Source: JAAFIP01 sp043777795
Lineage (GTDB): Bacteria > Pseudomonadota > Gammaproteobacteria > Burkholderiales > Burkholderiaceae_C
Assembly (NCBI GenBank): GCA_043777795.1
Contig: JAYWHJ010000129.1
Location: forward strand, 1-64,000
DNA: 64,000 bases
Direction of reading: 5' to 3'
Under the pieces are notes generated by a model that was not told the DNA's origin, ran no database searches, and worked only from the letters and a program-made list of their open reading frames with translations. A program made the translations under genes and the position numbers. Shown piece after piece: positions 1-9,081 of the stretch. Numbering within the stretch: position 1 is the stretch's first letter; each line of letters starts with the position of its first letter.

Positions 1-59
1 ACAGCACCCGTGGTTGGGAGATGGAATTAGTTTGGAAAAATCTGCTTTTACTTTTTTCT

Positions 60-116
60 CTTCTTCTCTCTTCCTCTGCGCTCTTCGCGCAACCTTCGCG
101 CCCTCTGCGTTCAAAA
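60..116 (-). repeat. Dispersed GCAGAGG-type repeat
   Basis: Read on the minus strand this stretch runs TTTTTGAACGCAGAGGGCGC and continues with GAAGGTTGCGCGAAGAGCGC. The same pattern occurs at 55011-55056 and inverted at 55152-55204. It lies downstream of the rsmA stop codon and encodes nothing plausible. The rest of 1-169 is pyrimidine-rich and holds no gene that I can support. Confidence 0.55.
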
Positions 117-169
117 ACTCCCCGTCTTTGTCCTCAAGCTTATTAAGCCCGCCAAGCCTGCCAAGCCAA

Positions 170-985
170 TCAAGCCACCTGCGCCAACGCCACAAACTCA
201 GCAACAGGAACTTCCTCAGCCCGGCGTTGCAGATCGAAATTGCCGGCAAAATTGCGCGCCTCCAGCCATTTACCCAAGCTATGGCGCAGCAGCTTGCGCC
301 GCTGGCTGAAAGCGACTTTTACCAGTTCTTCGAGCAACTCAAACTTCACGATAGCAGGCGATGCCAGTGGCACCATGCGCACCACTGCGCTCATCACGCG
401 GGGTGGCGGATCAAACGACTCCGGCGGCACGTCCAGCATATCTTCCATGGCGTAACGCCATTGCAGCATCACGCTCAAGCGGCCGTAGGCCGAGGTGCTG
501 GGCGAGGCCACCATGCGGTCGATCACTTCTTTTTGTAGCATAAAGTGCTGGTCTTGTACCAAATGGGCAAAACCGAGCAAGTGGAACAAAATAGGGGTCG
601 ATATGTTGTAGGGCAAGTTGCCCACTACGCGCATGCGTTGCGCTGCAGGTAGCGGGGCATCGTTTGTTGTTGCTGCAGCATGCGCTACGATGTCAGTAGC
701 TGATTGCGCAGTTTTTATTTGGGCAAAGTCCACTTTCAGCACATCAGATTCAATCACATGCAACTGTGGATGGCTGCGCAGGCGCGCGGCCAAGTCACGG
801 TCCAGCTCCACCACGGTCAAGGCCCCCAAGCGCTCTACCAGCGGTTGCGTGAGAGCAGCCAGGCCGGGGCCGATTTCCACCATATGCTGACCCGCTTGCG
901 GGGCGATGGCGTGCACGATCGCATGAATGATGCCTGCGTCAGCCAAAAAATGCTGGCCAAAGCGTTTGCGGGGAATGTGTTTCAA
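170..985 (-). CDS. rsmA: 16S rRNA (adenine1518/1519-N6)-dimethyltransferase RsmA/KsgA
   Basis: This enzyme dimethylates two adjacent adenines near the 3' end of 16S rRNA, using S-adenosylmethionine, during small-subunit assembly. The N-terminus has the family pattern RKRFGQHFL. It is followed by the SAM-binding VEIGPGLAALT (about residues 36-46), the acidic VVELDRDLA, and the catalytic NLPYNIS motif (about residues 123-129). Length is 271 residues, at the long end for the family. The excess is an Ala/Thr/Gln-rich stretch (about residues 90-115, DNA about 645-720) between the SAM fold and NLPYNIS, which overlaps a diverged copy of the dispersed palindromic repeat. The gene follows surA on the same strand with a 59-bp gap. 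The usual lptD-surA-pdxA-rsmA order holds except that pdxA is missing. Confidence in function is high. Confidence 0.96.
   Translation of the reverse strand: MKHIPRKRFGQHFLADAGIIHAIVHAIAPQAGQHMVEIGPGLAALTQPLVERLGALTVVELDRDLAARLRSHPQLHVIESDVLKVDFAQIKTAQSATDIVAHAAATTNDAPLPAAQRMRVVGNLPYNISTPILFHLLGFAHLVQDQHFMLQKEVIDRMVASPSTSAYGRLSVMLQWRYAMEDMLDVPPESFDPPPRVMSAVVRMVPLASPAIVKFELLEELVKVAFSQRRKLLRHSLGKWLEARNFAGNFDLQRRAEEVPVAEFVALAQVA
645..735 (-). repeat. Palindromic repeat copy inside rsmA (diverged)
   Basis: On the minus strand this reads AAAAACTGCGCAATCAGCTA, matching the consensus AAT-N-TTGCGGGAGCAGCTAT of the dispersed repeat with several changes. It coincides with a roughly 25-residue insertion in RsmA just before the NLPYNIS motif and keeps the reading frame open. 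The boundaries are approximate. Confidence 0.5.
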
Positions 986-1044
986 AGCGGTAGCTGTCGC
1001 AGTGGTATGGGGAGCATGACAGAACTGGTTTGCCGGGCCGGGTT

Positions 1045-2415
1045 TTACTGCGGCGGCTCGCGCAGCTCTACGTAGGCTCTGGCGCGCACGTCTTGCGCCC
1101 AGGTGGCAAAGGCCTCTTCGGTTTTTTTCTCTTTCAACGCATTGCGCGCCAGCTCGCGTTGCTCGCGCGGGCTTAAAGTGTTTTGACGGCGCTCCATCAT
1201 CTGAATCAAATGCACGCCAAAGCGCGACACCAGTGGCTCAGAAATTTGGCCATTGGACAAGCGGTTCATCACCTCTTCAAACTCAGGTACAAATTGCCCT
1301 GGGTTAGCCCAGCCGAGGTCGCCACCTTCTTTGGCAGAACCATCTTGCGAGTTTTCGCGGGCAGCGGCGGCGAAGTCCAGCCCGCCGGTAGCAATGCGGC
1401 CGCGCAGTTCGAGCAGTCGCTGCGTCGCGGCGCTCTCACTCATTTGGGCATTGGTACGCAACAAAATATGCCGGGCACGGCTTTGCGTCAAGGTGAAATT
1501 GGATGCGCCTTGGCTTCTTTTATCCACCAGTTTGAGCACGTGAAAGCCTGCGCCAGAGCGCACGGGCCCAGCTACGCCACCTACGCTGAGGCCTTGTGTC
1601 GCCTCGACAAACAAGGGCGGATATCTGTCTGCGCTGCGCATGCCCATCAGCCCCGCGTTGGCACTGTCAGGCGCCTCTGACATCTCGCGCGCTACTTTGG
1701 CAAAATCTTCCCCGCCTCGCACCCGCTGCACCGCTCTGTCGGCACGTGCTTGCAGTATCTTGATTTGCGCGGCCGTCGCGCTCTCGGGCACGGCGATCAA
1801 AATCTGGGCCAGGTTGATTTCGGCGGGACCCGCATCTGGGCTTTCTTGTTGCTCCTGGATGTAGCGGTCCAACTCCGACTCCGTGATGGCCACGCGCGCT
1901 TCCACCTCGCGCTCGCGCACGCGGGCCAGCAGCATTTCTTCACGCAGTCCATCGCGAAACTGGCTGTAGCCAATGCCGTCGGCCTGTAGCCTGCGACGCA
2001 ACTCGTCCAGGCTAATTTGGTTTTGCCGGGCTACGCTGGTGGCTGCCGCATCCAAAGCCGCTTCTTCAATTTTGATCCCGTTGTCACGCGCCAACTGCAC
2101 CTGCGTGCGCTCGCTGATCAAGCGCTGCAGCACTTGGGCGCTGAGCTCTTCTCTATTGGGTAGCGCCCCGCCGCGTTGGCTTAGCTGCTGCTCAAACCGC
2201 AGCACCCGTACGCGCACTTCGTTGTTGGTGATCGGCTCAGAATTGACCACCGCCACTATATAGTCAGCATTGCGCTGCGTATTGTCTGCGGCCGTACGCG
2301 ACGCGGCCATGCTGGGAGAGGCGCGCAATCCTTGTGCATGCACGCTACTTGCCCCCAGCATCAGGGCCAACGCCATGGCCACAGTAGACAAACCGGGAAA
2401 TGAAAGCTTAATCAT
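1045..2415 (-). CDS. surA: Periplasmic chaperone / peptidyl-prolyl isomerase SurA
   Basis: SurA escorts outer-membrane beta-barrel proteins across the periplasm to the BAM complex. The start at 2415 gives MIKLSFPGLSTVAMALALML followed by a signal-peptidase-like SVHA/Q site. An in-frame upstream extension lacks signal-peptide character and would run deep into lptD. The mature protein has an N-terminal helical chaperone region (about 35-190), then two parvulin-type PPIC domains. The first begins near INLAQILIAVPES (about residue 200) and the second near RARHILLRTNA (about residue 310), each with the closing G-F/G-H patterns. Length is 456 residues, typical for the family. The start codon overlaps the lptD stop by 8 nt, so translational coupling with lptD, one of SurA's own clients, is likely. 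Confidence 0.95.
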   Translation of the reverse strand: MIKLSFPGLSTVAMALALMLGASSVHAQGLRASPSMAASRTAADNTQRNADYIVAVVNSEPITNNEVRVRVLRFEQQLSQRGGALPNREELSAQVLQRLISERTQVQLARDNGIKIEEAALDAAATSVARQNQISLDELRRRLQADGIGYSQFRDGLREEMLLARVREREVEARVAITESELDRYIQEQQESPDAGPAEINLAQILIAVPESATAAQIKILQARADRAVQRVRGGEDFAKVAREMSEAPDSANAGLMGMRSADRYPPLFVEATQGLSVGGVAGPVRSGAGFHVLKLVDKRSQGASNFTLTQSRARHILLRTNAQMSESAATQRLLELRGRIATGGLDFAAAARENSQDGSAKEGGDLGWANPGQFVPEFEEVMNRLSNGQISEPLVSRFGVHLIQMMERRQNTLSPREQRELARNALKEKKTEEAFATWAQDVRARAYVELREPPQ

Positions 2416-4876
2416 AGTTACTAAATCGACTGGGATTCGTGGTGGTTTTTTCACGTAAGTACTGGTAGCGCGGCACATTGCCCTTGAGCGCCTTAAGTGG
2501 ATTAGACCCCACCCGCGCAAAACCTACAAACTCTAACTGAAAGAGGATGCGTTTATTGGCCGTAGAGGTGGTGGTTTGCAAGCGCTCAAACACCACCCGA
2601 CCCAGCCAGCAACCGGCATCGTACTCAAAGCCCAACACCGTATCGACTATTTTACGGTCTTGCAGGTTGTAGTTCAACCGCCCTACGCTGTACCAGCGGC
2701 CCTCGCCCTGGCCTGCGCCGGGACCGAGATTTTTGCCTTTATCACCCCACAGGTCGTTCAATGGCCACTGCCAGCCAAGGTCTACCTGCTCGCTGGCGTT
2801 TTTGGTAAATCGGTAGGCCGCGCTGAGCACCCGGTAATCGCTGGGCGAGTAGCGCCCCGACAAAGTAGAGCGTTCAGAACGACGGGTTTTGGGGTTGAAC
2901 TGCACGATCGCGTCAGTAGACCATGCGGGCGACCAATTGATGGTGGAGCCAAACAGCATGTCCGACAAGCGCGAGGTGTCAGGCGTGCCGCCGGGCAAAG
3001 TGACGTTTTGGTCGCTGAAGCGGATGCGCTGGGCAAAAGCAAAACGCGCGGCCTCAGCCCCGCTGTCTGGGTCCAGCAGGCGGGAGGTGGCACCGACGGT
3101 GAGCAAGTTGTTGTCGGCAAAACGGTCATTGCCGACAAAGGAGTTTTCGGAATAAATGGTGGCAAAGTTAAAGTCGTTCGCGCCGCTGTCGTAATTGGGC
3201 AAATTGGCCTGATTGCGAAACGGCGTGTAGGTATAAAACGCGCGGGGCTCCAGGGTTTGGGTAAATTTGCGACCAAAGTACTGTGTGTCGCGTTCAAAAA
3301 TCAAGCCGGCGTCTAAACTGGTCGTGGGCAGCACGCGTTGGGCCCGTACATCGCCGGTAGCCAATGCGCTGTCAAACTTGTAATCCGTGACATGCAATTG
3401 CACCTTGGGCGTGAAAAAATACCCCGGTGCAGTCCACGGCCTGCTGACTTGCGCCAGCGCATAGGCACGTTGCGCATTGGGCTGCAATGTCAAAGCCTGC
3501 TGCGACCTAAACTGGGTAAAGTCCAGCTCCGTAGAGATATCCAAGCCACCTAAATTGGTGCGTGCGTAGCGACCCGTGACTTGGGGCAGGCGGTCATACG
3601 GCGGGGTAATGATGGCGCTGGGTATTTGCAGGGTTTGCCACTTGAGCACCCGAGTGCTGAGAGAAAACGGCCCCTGCGACCAAGACAAGCCCGCATCGTT
3701 GGCCAGCAAACGCTGGGTCAAGGTGCTGGTTGCACGCGGAAAGTCGGTCCAATAATTGTCATCACTGACGCGGTTGAGGCTCAGGTTGAGTGCCAAACCG
3801 CTTACCCCGGCAACACCTGTATCTATCGTCCCGCTATGGGCAGTAGCCAAGCCCCAGCGCGAGGTACCGCGTAGCTTGTCGTAGGGGGAGAAGTCCAGGC
3901 GGGCACTGCCAGCATAGTTTTTTTCCAGATAGCGAAACTCACCGCCCAAATTAAGCCCCCGCTTGGTGGCCACACTCGGGAAAAATGTCGCATCCCGGTT
4001 GGGCGCAATGTTCCAGTAGTAAGGAGCCATCACTTCCACGCCGCTGGTGTTGTCAATGTTCAGCGCCGGTGGCAACCAGCCCGATTTGCGGGTATCCGAC
4101 AATGGAAAACTCAAATAAGGCAGTGCCAAAATCGGTACATCTTTGAAGCGTAACTGGGCATCTAGCGCTACGCCTACATCACTTTCAGTGTCAAAGCTGA
4201 CTTGCGAGGCCTTGACCACCCAATCGGGCAACCAGCTAGGGCCGGGGCGGCGTGTGCAGGTGGTGTACGTCGCGTCCCGGGCGATGGAGCGTTTGTTGTC
4301 AATAAAGTCAATGCGGGAGGCCTCGCCATGGCCTCCGTTTTTAAGAAATTGGTAGGTCGGATCGATGAAAAATCCTTCACTCGACTCCAGCTTGATCTGC
4401 GCCTCTTTGCCTTGGTACACATTGCCATCGCGGTTGATTCGCACATTGCCGCGCGCTTTGACCTCGTCATCGGGCTGGTAATACTCAATGCGGTCAGCGC
4501 GGATCACGGCACCACTGCGGCGCAGCTCGGCGTTGCCATCTATCACTGTCTCCAGGTCTGGCCGGCCCGTCATGCGGTCGCCAAAAACAAAGGTGGGCTG
4601 TTGGCGCAGCACGTCGTCGCTGAACTTATCTTGCAGCAGTGGGGAGGTTTTCAAACGCACTGGATCGAACTGCGCGTTGGTGGGCGTGGTTGTGGGCACC
4701 GTGGGTGCGACTGGCGCTACGGGCAGGCTGGTTTGCGCTGTCGCCCACATGGGCGCACTGCACAACAGCACCAGCACGGCGCAGGCAATAGCGCCCAAAG
4801 GCACTCCAAGCTGCGTGGCGGGGATAAGCGGGTGGCGTTGGCGCATCGCGCGGCAAAAATAGGCGTTAGAGTTCAA
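2408..4876 (-). CDS. lptD: LPS-assembly outer-membrane protein LptD
   Basis: LptD is the beta-barrel that, with lipoprotein LptE, inserts lipopolysaccharide into the outer leaflet. The 822-residue product has an N-terminal hydrophobic segment (about 26-48) ending in WATAQ. Next comes the OstA/LptA-like beta-jellyroll (about 95-230, with VIDGNAELRRSG, VIRADRIEYY and NVRINRDGNVY). The large barrel domain follows, with the conserved KSGWLPP and the sequence LPYLSFP before it. Cysteines in TTCTRRPG and near DAGCWLGR fit the disulfides seen in the family. An internal ATG at 4846 is an alternative start that would leave a cleaner signal peptide. First gene of lptD-surA-rsmA. It is transcribed away from the amgK-like gene, leaving 72 bp for both promoters. 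Confidence 0.95.
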   Translation of the reverse strand: MNSNAYFCRAMRQRHPLIPATQLGVPLGAIACAVLVLLCSAPMWATAQTSLPVAPVAPTVPTTTPTNAQFDPVRLKTSPLLQDKFSDDVLRQQPTFVFGDRMTGRPDLETVIDGNAELRRSGAVIRADRIEYYQPDDEVKARGNVRINRDGNVYQGKEAQIKLESSEGFFIDPTYQFLKNGGHGEASRIDFIDNKRSIARDATYTTCTRRPGPSWLPDWVVKASQVSFDTESDVGVALDAQLRFKDVPILALPYLSFPLSDTRKSGWLPPALNIDNTSGVEVMAPYYWNIAPNRDATFFPSVATKRGLNLGGEFRYLEKNYAGSARLDFSPYDKLRGTSRWGLATAHSGTIDTGVAGVSGLALNLSLNRVSDDNYWTDFPRATSTLTQRLLANDAGLSWSQGPFSLSTRVLKWQTLQIPSAIITPPYDRLPQVTGRYARTNLGGLDISTELDFTQFRSQQALTLQPNAQRAYALAQVSRPWTAPGYFFTPKVQLHVTDYKFDSALATGDVRAQRVLPTTSLDAGLIFERDTQYFGRKFTQTLEPRAFYTYTPFRNQANLPNYDSGANDFNFATIYSENSFVGNDRFADNNLLTVGATSRLLDPDSGAEAARFAFAQRIRFSDQNVTLPGGTPDTSRLSDMLFGSTINWSPAWSTDAIVQFNPKTRRSERSTLSGRYSPSDYRVLSAAYRFTKNASEQVDLGWQWPLNDLWGDKGKNLGPGAGQGEGRWYSVGRLNYNLQDRKIVDTVLGFEYDAGCWLGRVVFERLQTTTSTANKRILFQLEFVGFARVGSNPLKALKGNVPRYQYLREKTTTNPSRFSNYD

Positions 4877-4948
4877 TGGATCAGTCAGCTAGGTCTTGGA
4901 TGCAGGTTTCTTAAACCGCAGTCCAAGGCTTTGTAGAATGGATTATCC

Positions 4949-6094
4949 ATGAGTCACACCCCCACCCCCCCATTGGCCCCTGCTTTGTCCACATCTTTGT
5001 TCCAATCTGCGTCTTCGCCGGCCCACCATTCAGCGGCCCCCGTGTTGTGGGCCGATGCCCAACGGGAAACGGCTTTTCGCCTATGGTTGGCCGCGCATGC
5101 ACCTGCCCAGGGCTTGCAGCTAGAGAGCCTGCGCATCGCCTCGGCGGACGCAAGTTTCAGGCGCTACTTACGCATTAATACCGTAAAAGACGGCACGCGC
5201 ATCATCATGGATGCGCCGCCGGACAAGGAAGACTGCAAACCGTTTGTCAAAATGGCCCAGTTGCTCAAGAGCGCGGGCTTGCTGGCCCCTGAGGTACTGG
5301 CCTGGGACGAGGCGCAGGGTTTTATGCTGCTGACCGACTTGGGCGCGCAAACCATGATGGAGCAGATCAACCCAGACGCGCCCCAGGCCAATTTGCCGCG
5401 CTACATGCAGGCGGTAGACGCGCTGCTGCAGCTGCAAACCGCCTCCAGGCCCGATGTGCTGCCGCCCTACGACACTGCGCTGCTGCAACGCGAGCTTGCG
5501 CTGTTTCCCGATTGGTACATTGCCAAGCACCGCGCGATAACGCTCACGCCCAAACAAAGCGAGACGATGGCCAGCGCCTTTGCCTTGATCCTGCAGCGCA
5601 ACTTGGCCGCGCCCAGCGTGTATGTGCACCGCGACTTTATGCCGCGCAACCTGATGGCCAGCGAGCCTGAGCGCCTGGGCGTGTTGGACTTTCAAGACGC
5701 GGTGTATGGCCCCGTCACCTACGACATAGCCTCCTTGATGCGGGACGCATTTTTGACCTGGGACGAAGACTTTGTCCTCGACGTGACCATCCGCTACTGG
5801 GAAAAAGCCCGCAAGCTCGGTTTAATGGATTTTGACGGTTGGGCCAATGACTTTGGCGCGTTTTACCGCGCCGTGGAGTGGATGGGCTTGCAGCGCCACC
5901 TGAAAGTGGCCGGTATTTTTGCCCGCCTGACCCTGCGCGATGGCAAACCGAAATACCTGCATGACGCGCCGCGCTTTATCCACTACATCCGAACCGCAGC
6001 CAACCGCTACCGGGAGCTGGGGCCCATGCTCAAAGTGATTGACGAGATAGAGGGCACTGAGAACACCACGGCCTGGTCGTTTGGCCGCATGTAG
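4949..6094 (+). CDS. amgK: Aminoglycoside-phosphotransferase-fold sugar kinase, AmgK-like
   Basis: The product is a 381-residue protein of the choline-kinase/APH fold. It has the catalytic loop HRDFMPRNL (about residues 226-234) and the metal-binding VLDFQDAVYGP about 15 residues later. In Pseudomonas the homologue AmgK phosphorylates the anomeric position of N-acetylmuramic acid in a peptidoglycan recycling pathway and sits beside lptD with murU. The lptD-divergent position here supports the same assignment. The expected partner, the nucleotidyltransferase murU, is not downstream: rsmE follows after a repeat. The first 30 residues are Pro/Ser-rich and poorly conserved, so the true start could be internal, nearer RETAFRLWL. 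The kinase fold is certain and the substrate is inferred from context. Confidence 0.82.
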   Translation: MSHTPTPPLAPALSTSLFQSASSPAHHSAAPVLWADAQRETAFRLWLAAHAPAQGLQLESLRIASADASFRRYLRINTVKDGTRIIMDAPPDKEDCKPFVKMAQLLKSAGLLAPEVLAWDEAQGFMLLTDLGAQTMMEQINPDAPQANLPRYMQAVDALLQLQTASRPDVLPPYDTALLQRELALFPDWYIAKHRAITLTPKQSETMASAFALILQRNLAAPSVYVHRDFMPRNLMASEPERLGVLDFQDAVYGPVTYDIASLMRDAFLTWDEDFVLDVTIRYWEKARKLGLMDFDGWANDFGAFYRAVEWMGLQRHLKVAGIFARLTLRDGKPKYLHDAPRFIHYIRTAANRYRELGPMLKVIDEIEGTENTTAWSFGRM

Positions 6095-6111
6095 CAGAAA
6101 AGCGGTGCTTT

Positions 6112-6190
6112 AAACTCACTTTTATGTATCTAGTTGGCCTCTGGCCCTCTAAAATATAGAGGGAGCAGCTATTAAATTTATAGTTTCTTG
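6112..6190 (+). repeat. Dispersed palindromic repeat (intergenic copy)
   Basis: This copy contains GAGGGAGCAGCTATTAAATT preceded by the self-complementary CCCTCTA-aaata-TAGAGGG, which can form a hairpin. It fills the gap between the amgK-like gene and rsmE. It belongs to the family described at 46326-46390. Confidence 0.75.
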
Positions 6191-6207
6191 TTTGCTTTAC
6201 TATCTTC

Positions 6208-6948
6208 ATGCCACGCTTCTTCACTCCCCAAACACTCCGCATTGACGCTGAACTGGTCTTAGACGCAGGGGCTGCGCGCCATGTGCAGGTGCTGCGCATG
6301 CAGCCCGGCGTTGCGCTGACATTGTTCAACGGTCAAGGTGGGGAGTACACCGCCCAAGTGACGCACATGGGCCGCAGCGAGGTGCGGGTGCAAGTGCTGG
6401 CCCACCACGCCGTAGAGCGCGAAGCCGGCCGCGCGGTGCACATCGTCATCGGCATGCCTGCCAACGAACGCATGGAGTGGTTAGTCGAAAAAGCCACCGA
6501 ACTGGGCGTGGCCAGTGTCCAACCGCTCATGACAGAGCGCACCATACTGCGCCTGTCAGGTGAACGGGCAGAGAAAAAGCAGGCCCATTGGCAAGCCGTT
6601 GCCGTCGCCGCGTGCGAGCAATCGGGCCGCAACCGCGTGCCCATGGTGCACCCGGTGCTGGGCTGGGCAAGCTGGCTGACCAGCACCGGCCAGCGCGCCG
6701 AGCCACACGCCCTGCACTGCGTGCTGTCAGTGCACAGCGCCAGCGTGCCTGCCCAGGCTTTGGCAGATAAAGCGCAGGCGGCATCCAGCATCGAATGCCT
6801 TGCCGGCCCCGAAGGCGGCCTGAGCCCCACCGAAGAAGCCGCCGCCATCGCCAGCGGCTACGCGCCAGTGGGTCTGGGCGCACGGGTGCTGCGCTCGGAG
6901 ACTGCACCATTGGCGGCTCTGAGCCTGTGGACGCTTTGCGCAAACTAG
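6208..6948 (+). CDS. rsmE: 16S rRNA (uracil1498-N3)-methyltransferase RsmE
   Basis: RsmE methylates U1498 in the decoding region of 16S rRNA. The product has 246 residues with the N-terminal PUA-like start MPRFF and the HVLRM-type segment (HVQVLRMQPG). It also has the SPOUT trefoil-knot motifs AGPEGGLSPTEE (about residues 197-208) and LGARVLRSETAPLAAL near the C-terminus, which form the SAM-binding knot. The length and motif spacing are typical. It follows the repeat copy and ends 74 bp before the MFS transporter gene, probably in a separate unit. Confidence 0.95.
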   Translation: MPRFFTPQTLRIDAELVLDAGAARHVQVLRMQPGVALTLFNGQGGEYTAQVTHMGRSEVRVQVLAHHAVEREAGRAVHIVIGMPANERMEWLVEKATELGVASVQPLMTERTILRLSGERAEKKQAHWQAVAVAACEQSGRNRVPMVHPVLGWASWLTSTGQRAEPHALHCVLSVHSASVPAQALADKAQAASSIECLAGPEGGLSPTEEAAAIASGYAPVGLGARVLRSETAPLAALSLWTLCAN

Positions 6949-7022
6949 TTATGCGTCATACTTGACCGAACGACTCCCCCATCTCTACGGCCCCCGCTCT
7001 TCGGTACCACGCAAGGATTTCC

Positions 7023-8192
7023 ATGAACAAAAACCTCTGGCTCATGGTCTTTGCACAAGGCTTGTTTCTCACCAACAACGTCGTTTTTATCGCCATCAAC
7101 GGCCTGGTGGGCTTGGCCCTTGCGCCGCTGGGCTGGATGGCCACGCTGCCGGTGATGGGTTATGTGGTCGGCGCGGCCTTGTCCACCGCCTTGGTGGCCC
7201 GAGTGCAGGGGGCGCTGGGACGCAAACGTTCCTTCCAAATCGGCCTGCTGGTCGGCTTTGGCTCTGCTCTGCTGTGCTTTTATGCGGCCATGACGCGCAA
7301 CTTCGCCCTACTGTGCTTGGCAACTGTCATCGCGGGGTACTACAGTGCCAACGCGTCGCTGTACCGCTTTGCCGCCGCCGAGCTGGCCCCGCCTGGGGCC
7401 AAAGAAAAAGCCGTGTCCTGGGTACTGGCGGGTGGTTTGATCGGTGCCATCATCGGCCCCAATCTGGCCGCTGCGACCCGCAGCCTCATGGACGTGCCGT
7501 TTGCCGCCGCTTATCTGGCCCTGGCAGGCGTCGCCTTGGTGGGGCAATTGGTCATGGCCTTCATCCACTTTCCACCCTTACCCGCCAAGACCGCAGCGGG
7601 TACTGGTCGTCCACTGGCTGAGATCATGCGCCAGCCGGTCTTCATTGTGGCTGCTGCTGCCGGGGCCTTGGGCTATGGCGTGATGAACCTGCTGATGGCC
7701 GCCACGCCCATTGCCATGCAGCAATGCGCGCTGCCCTTTAGCGACGCCGCTTTTGTACTGCAATGGCATGTGATTGGCATGTTTGCACCCGGTTTTGTCA
7801 CCGGTCACATCATCAAGCGCTTTGGCGCCCTGCCGGTGATGGGCGTGGGGGTATTGCTGAACTTGCTGTGCATCGCCATCGCGCTGTCTGGAGTGCAATT
7901 GCACCAGTTTCTGTTCGCGTTGTTCTTGCTTGGTGTGGGCTGGAATTTTCTGTTTACCGGCTCGACCACTCTGGCGTTGGAGACTTATACCCCGCAAGAG
8001 AAAGACAAAGTGCAGGGCGTGCTGAACTTCTTCATCTTCGCCACCCTGGCCCTGTCCTCGTTTTCGTCTGGCGCGCTGGTTACCACCCAAGGCTGGACGC
8101 TGCTTAACTACGGCTCACTGTTGCCCGTAGCCGTCACGGGTGTGGCATTGTTCTGGCTTGCGCTGCAGCGCAGGGCGGCGTGCAATGTTTAA
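7023..8192 (+). CDS. Major facilitator superfamily transporter
   Basis: The product is a 389-residue integral membrane protein with about twelve hydrophobic helices. The loop between helices 2 and 3 (ARVQGALGRKRSFQ) resembles the MFS signature GxLaDrxGrkr. A Shine-Dalgarno AAGGA lies 6 nt before the ATG at 7023. The substrate cannot be read from the sequence. It resembles the drug- and metabolite-efflux-like MFS proteins often annotated YnfM/YajR-like. It stands alone between rsmE and the YidB-like gene with no substrate-indicating neighbour. Confidence 0.85.
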   Translation: MNKNLWLMVFAQGLFLTNNVVFIAINGLVGLALAPLGWMATLPVMGYVVGAALSTALVARVQGALGRKRSFQIGLLVGFGSALLCFYAAMTRNFALLCLATVIAGYYSANASLYRFAAAELAPPGAKEKAVSWVLAGGLIGAIIGPNLAAATRSLMDVPFAAAYLALAGVALVGQLVMAFIHFPPLPAKTAAGTGRPLAEIMRQPVFIVAAAAGALGYGVMNLLMAATPIAMQQCALPFSDAAFVLQWHVIGMFAPGFVTGHIIKRFGALPVMGVGVLLNLLCIAIALSGVQLHQFLFALFLLGVGWNFLFTGSTTLALETYTPQEKDKVQGVLNFFIFATLALSSFSSGALVTTQGWTLLNYGSLLPVAVTGVALFWLALQRRAACNV

Positions 8193-8279
8193 CGCTCCGT
8201 TTTCGACGTGAGTGAGGTTACATCGCGTAAGATAATTGCGTAGGTACTTTCTTATTCATTTATATTTTTGGAGCACACC

Positions 8280-8762
8280 ATGGGTTTACTAGATTCAGTT
8301 TTGGGCGCAGCACTGGGCGGCGGACAACAACAAGGCGGCGGTTTAGGCAGCATCTTGGGTGCTGTGCTGGGCGGCGGTGGACAACAAGGCGGTGGCGGCT
8401 TGAACGCGCAGCTCATCAATGCGGCCATTGGCATGCTGTCTAACGACGGTGGCCAAGGCGGGTTGGGCGGCTTGGCGGCCAAGTTCCAGCAAGCCGGTTT
8501 GGGCGACGCCATGGGCTCGTGGATCGGCACGGGCGACAACCAGGCGGTCAATGCAGACCAAGTCTCCAGTGCCTTGGGCAATGACACCATCAATGACTTA
8601 GCCTCCAAACTGGGCATGAGCCAAGGCGATGCCGCTGGCCAGCTCAGCCAAATCTTGCCCGGTTTGATCAACCATCTAACCCCCAACGGCCAAGCCCCTG
8701 CAGGCGGCCTCGGCAATGCAGGCGATCTGATGGGCATGCTCAGCAAGATGATGCAAAAATAA
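8280..8762 (+). CDS. YidB-family (DUF937) protein
   Basis: The gene encodes a 160-residue soluble protein beginning MGLLDSVLGAAL. A low-complexity segment rich in Gly and Gln (about residues 8-45) is followed by the helical YidB-like core (INAAIGMLSN, LGDAMGSWIGTGDN, LGNDTINDLASKLGMSQGDA) and a Gly-rich tail. The start at 8280 is chosen because GGAG sits 6 nt upstream and the product then begins with the family's MGLLD. A frame extended to 8268 would use a TTG. The family's function is unknown. Confidence 0.88.
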   Translation: MGLLDSVLGAALGGGQQQGGGLGSILGAVLGGGGQQGGGGLNAQLINAAIGMLSNDGGQGGLGGLAAKFQQAGLGDAMGSWIGTGDNQAVNADQVSSALGNDTINDLASKLGMSQGDAAGQLSQILPGLINHLTPNGQAPAGGLGNAGDLMGMLSKMMQK

Positions 8763-8806
8763 TAGCTGCTCTCGCAATTTTTTAAAGGGCTGCAGCCTGA
8801 TTTCAT
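8762..8806 (-). repeat. Dispersed palindromic repeat (intergenic copy)
   Basis: On the minus strand this reads TTGCGAGAGCAGCTATTATT, preceded by the pairable CAGGCTGCAGCC. It lies immediately after the YidB-like stop codon. Confidence 0.7.
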
Positions 8807-9081
8807 TTAACTTTTGCCTTAGGCCAAGTCTCTTTTAGGCGCATTGCCCTTGCGGCTGTATGCCCGCCAGCGTTGCCTGCATAGGTAAAGCTGGCGGGCA
8901 TTTTTTATATGCCTGAGCCCAGCCTGCCTAGACCGTGCCAGCCTGCGCCACCAAAGCCCATCGAAATCGCTTGGAAGTTTTCGCCTAAGGTTGTAAAGTG
9001 TCTGAGCTGCACAAAAACCAGCGGCCCCTTCAACCACACAATGCCTGCGCAGGCACACGCAGCAAATAATAAGGAATGGCG
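8807..9081. other. Gene-free spacer between the YidB-like gene and ggt
   Basis: The gap from 8763 to 9081 is 319 bp. Its first 45 bp are a repeat copy and it contains the terminator at 8861-8906. The remaining ~170 bp before ggt show no convincing gene or operator. The ggt promoter must lie here, but I cannot place it. Confidence 0.5.
8861..8906 (+). terminator. Rho-independent terminator
   Basis: TGCCCGCCAGC pairs perfectly with GCTGGCGGGCA (11 bp, 18-nt loop) and is followed by six T residues. It lies downstream of the YidB-like gene and reads on the plus strand. Confidence 0.8.
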
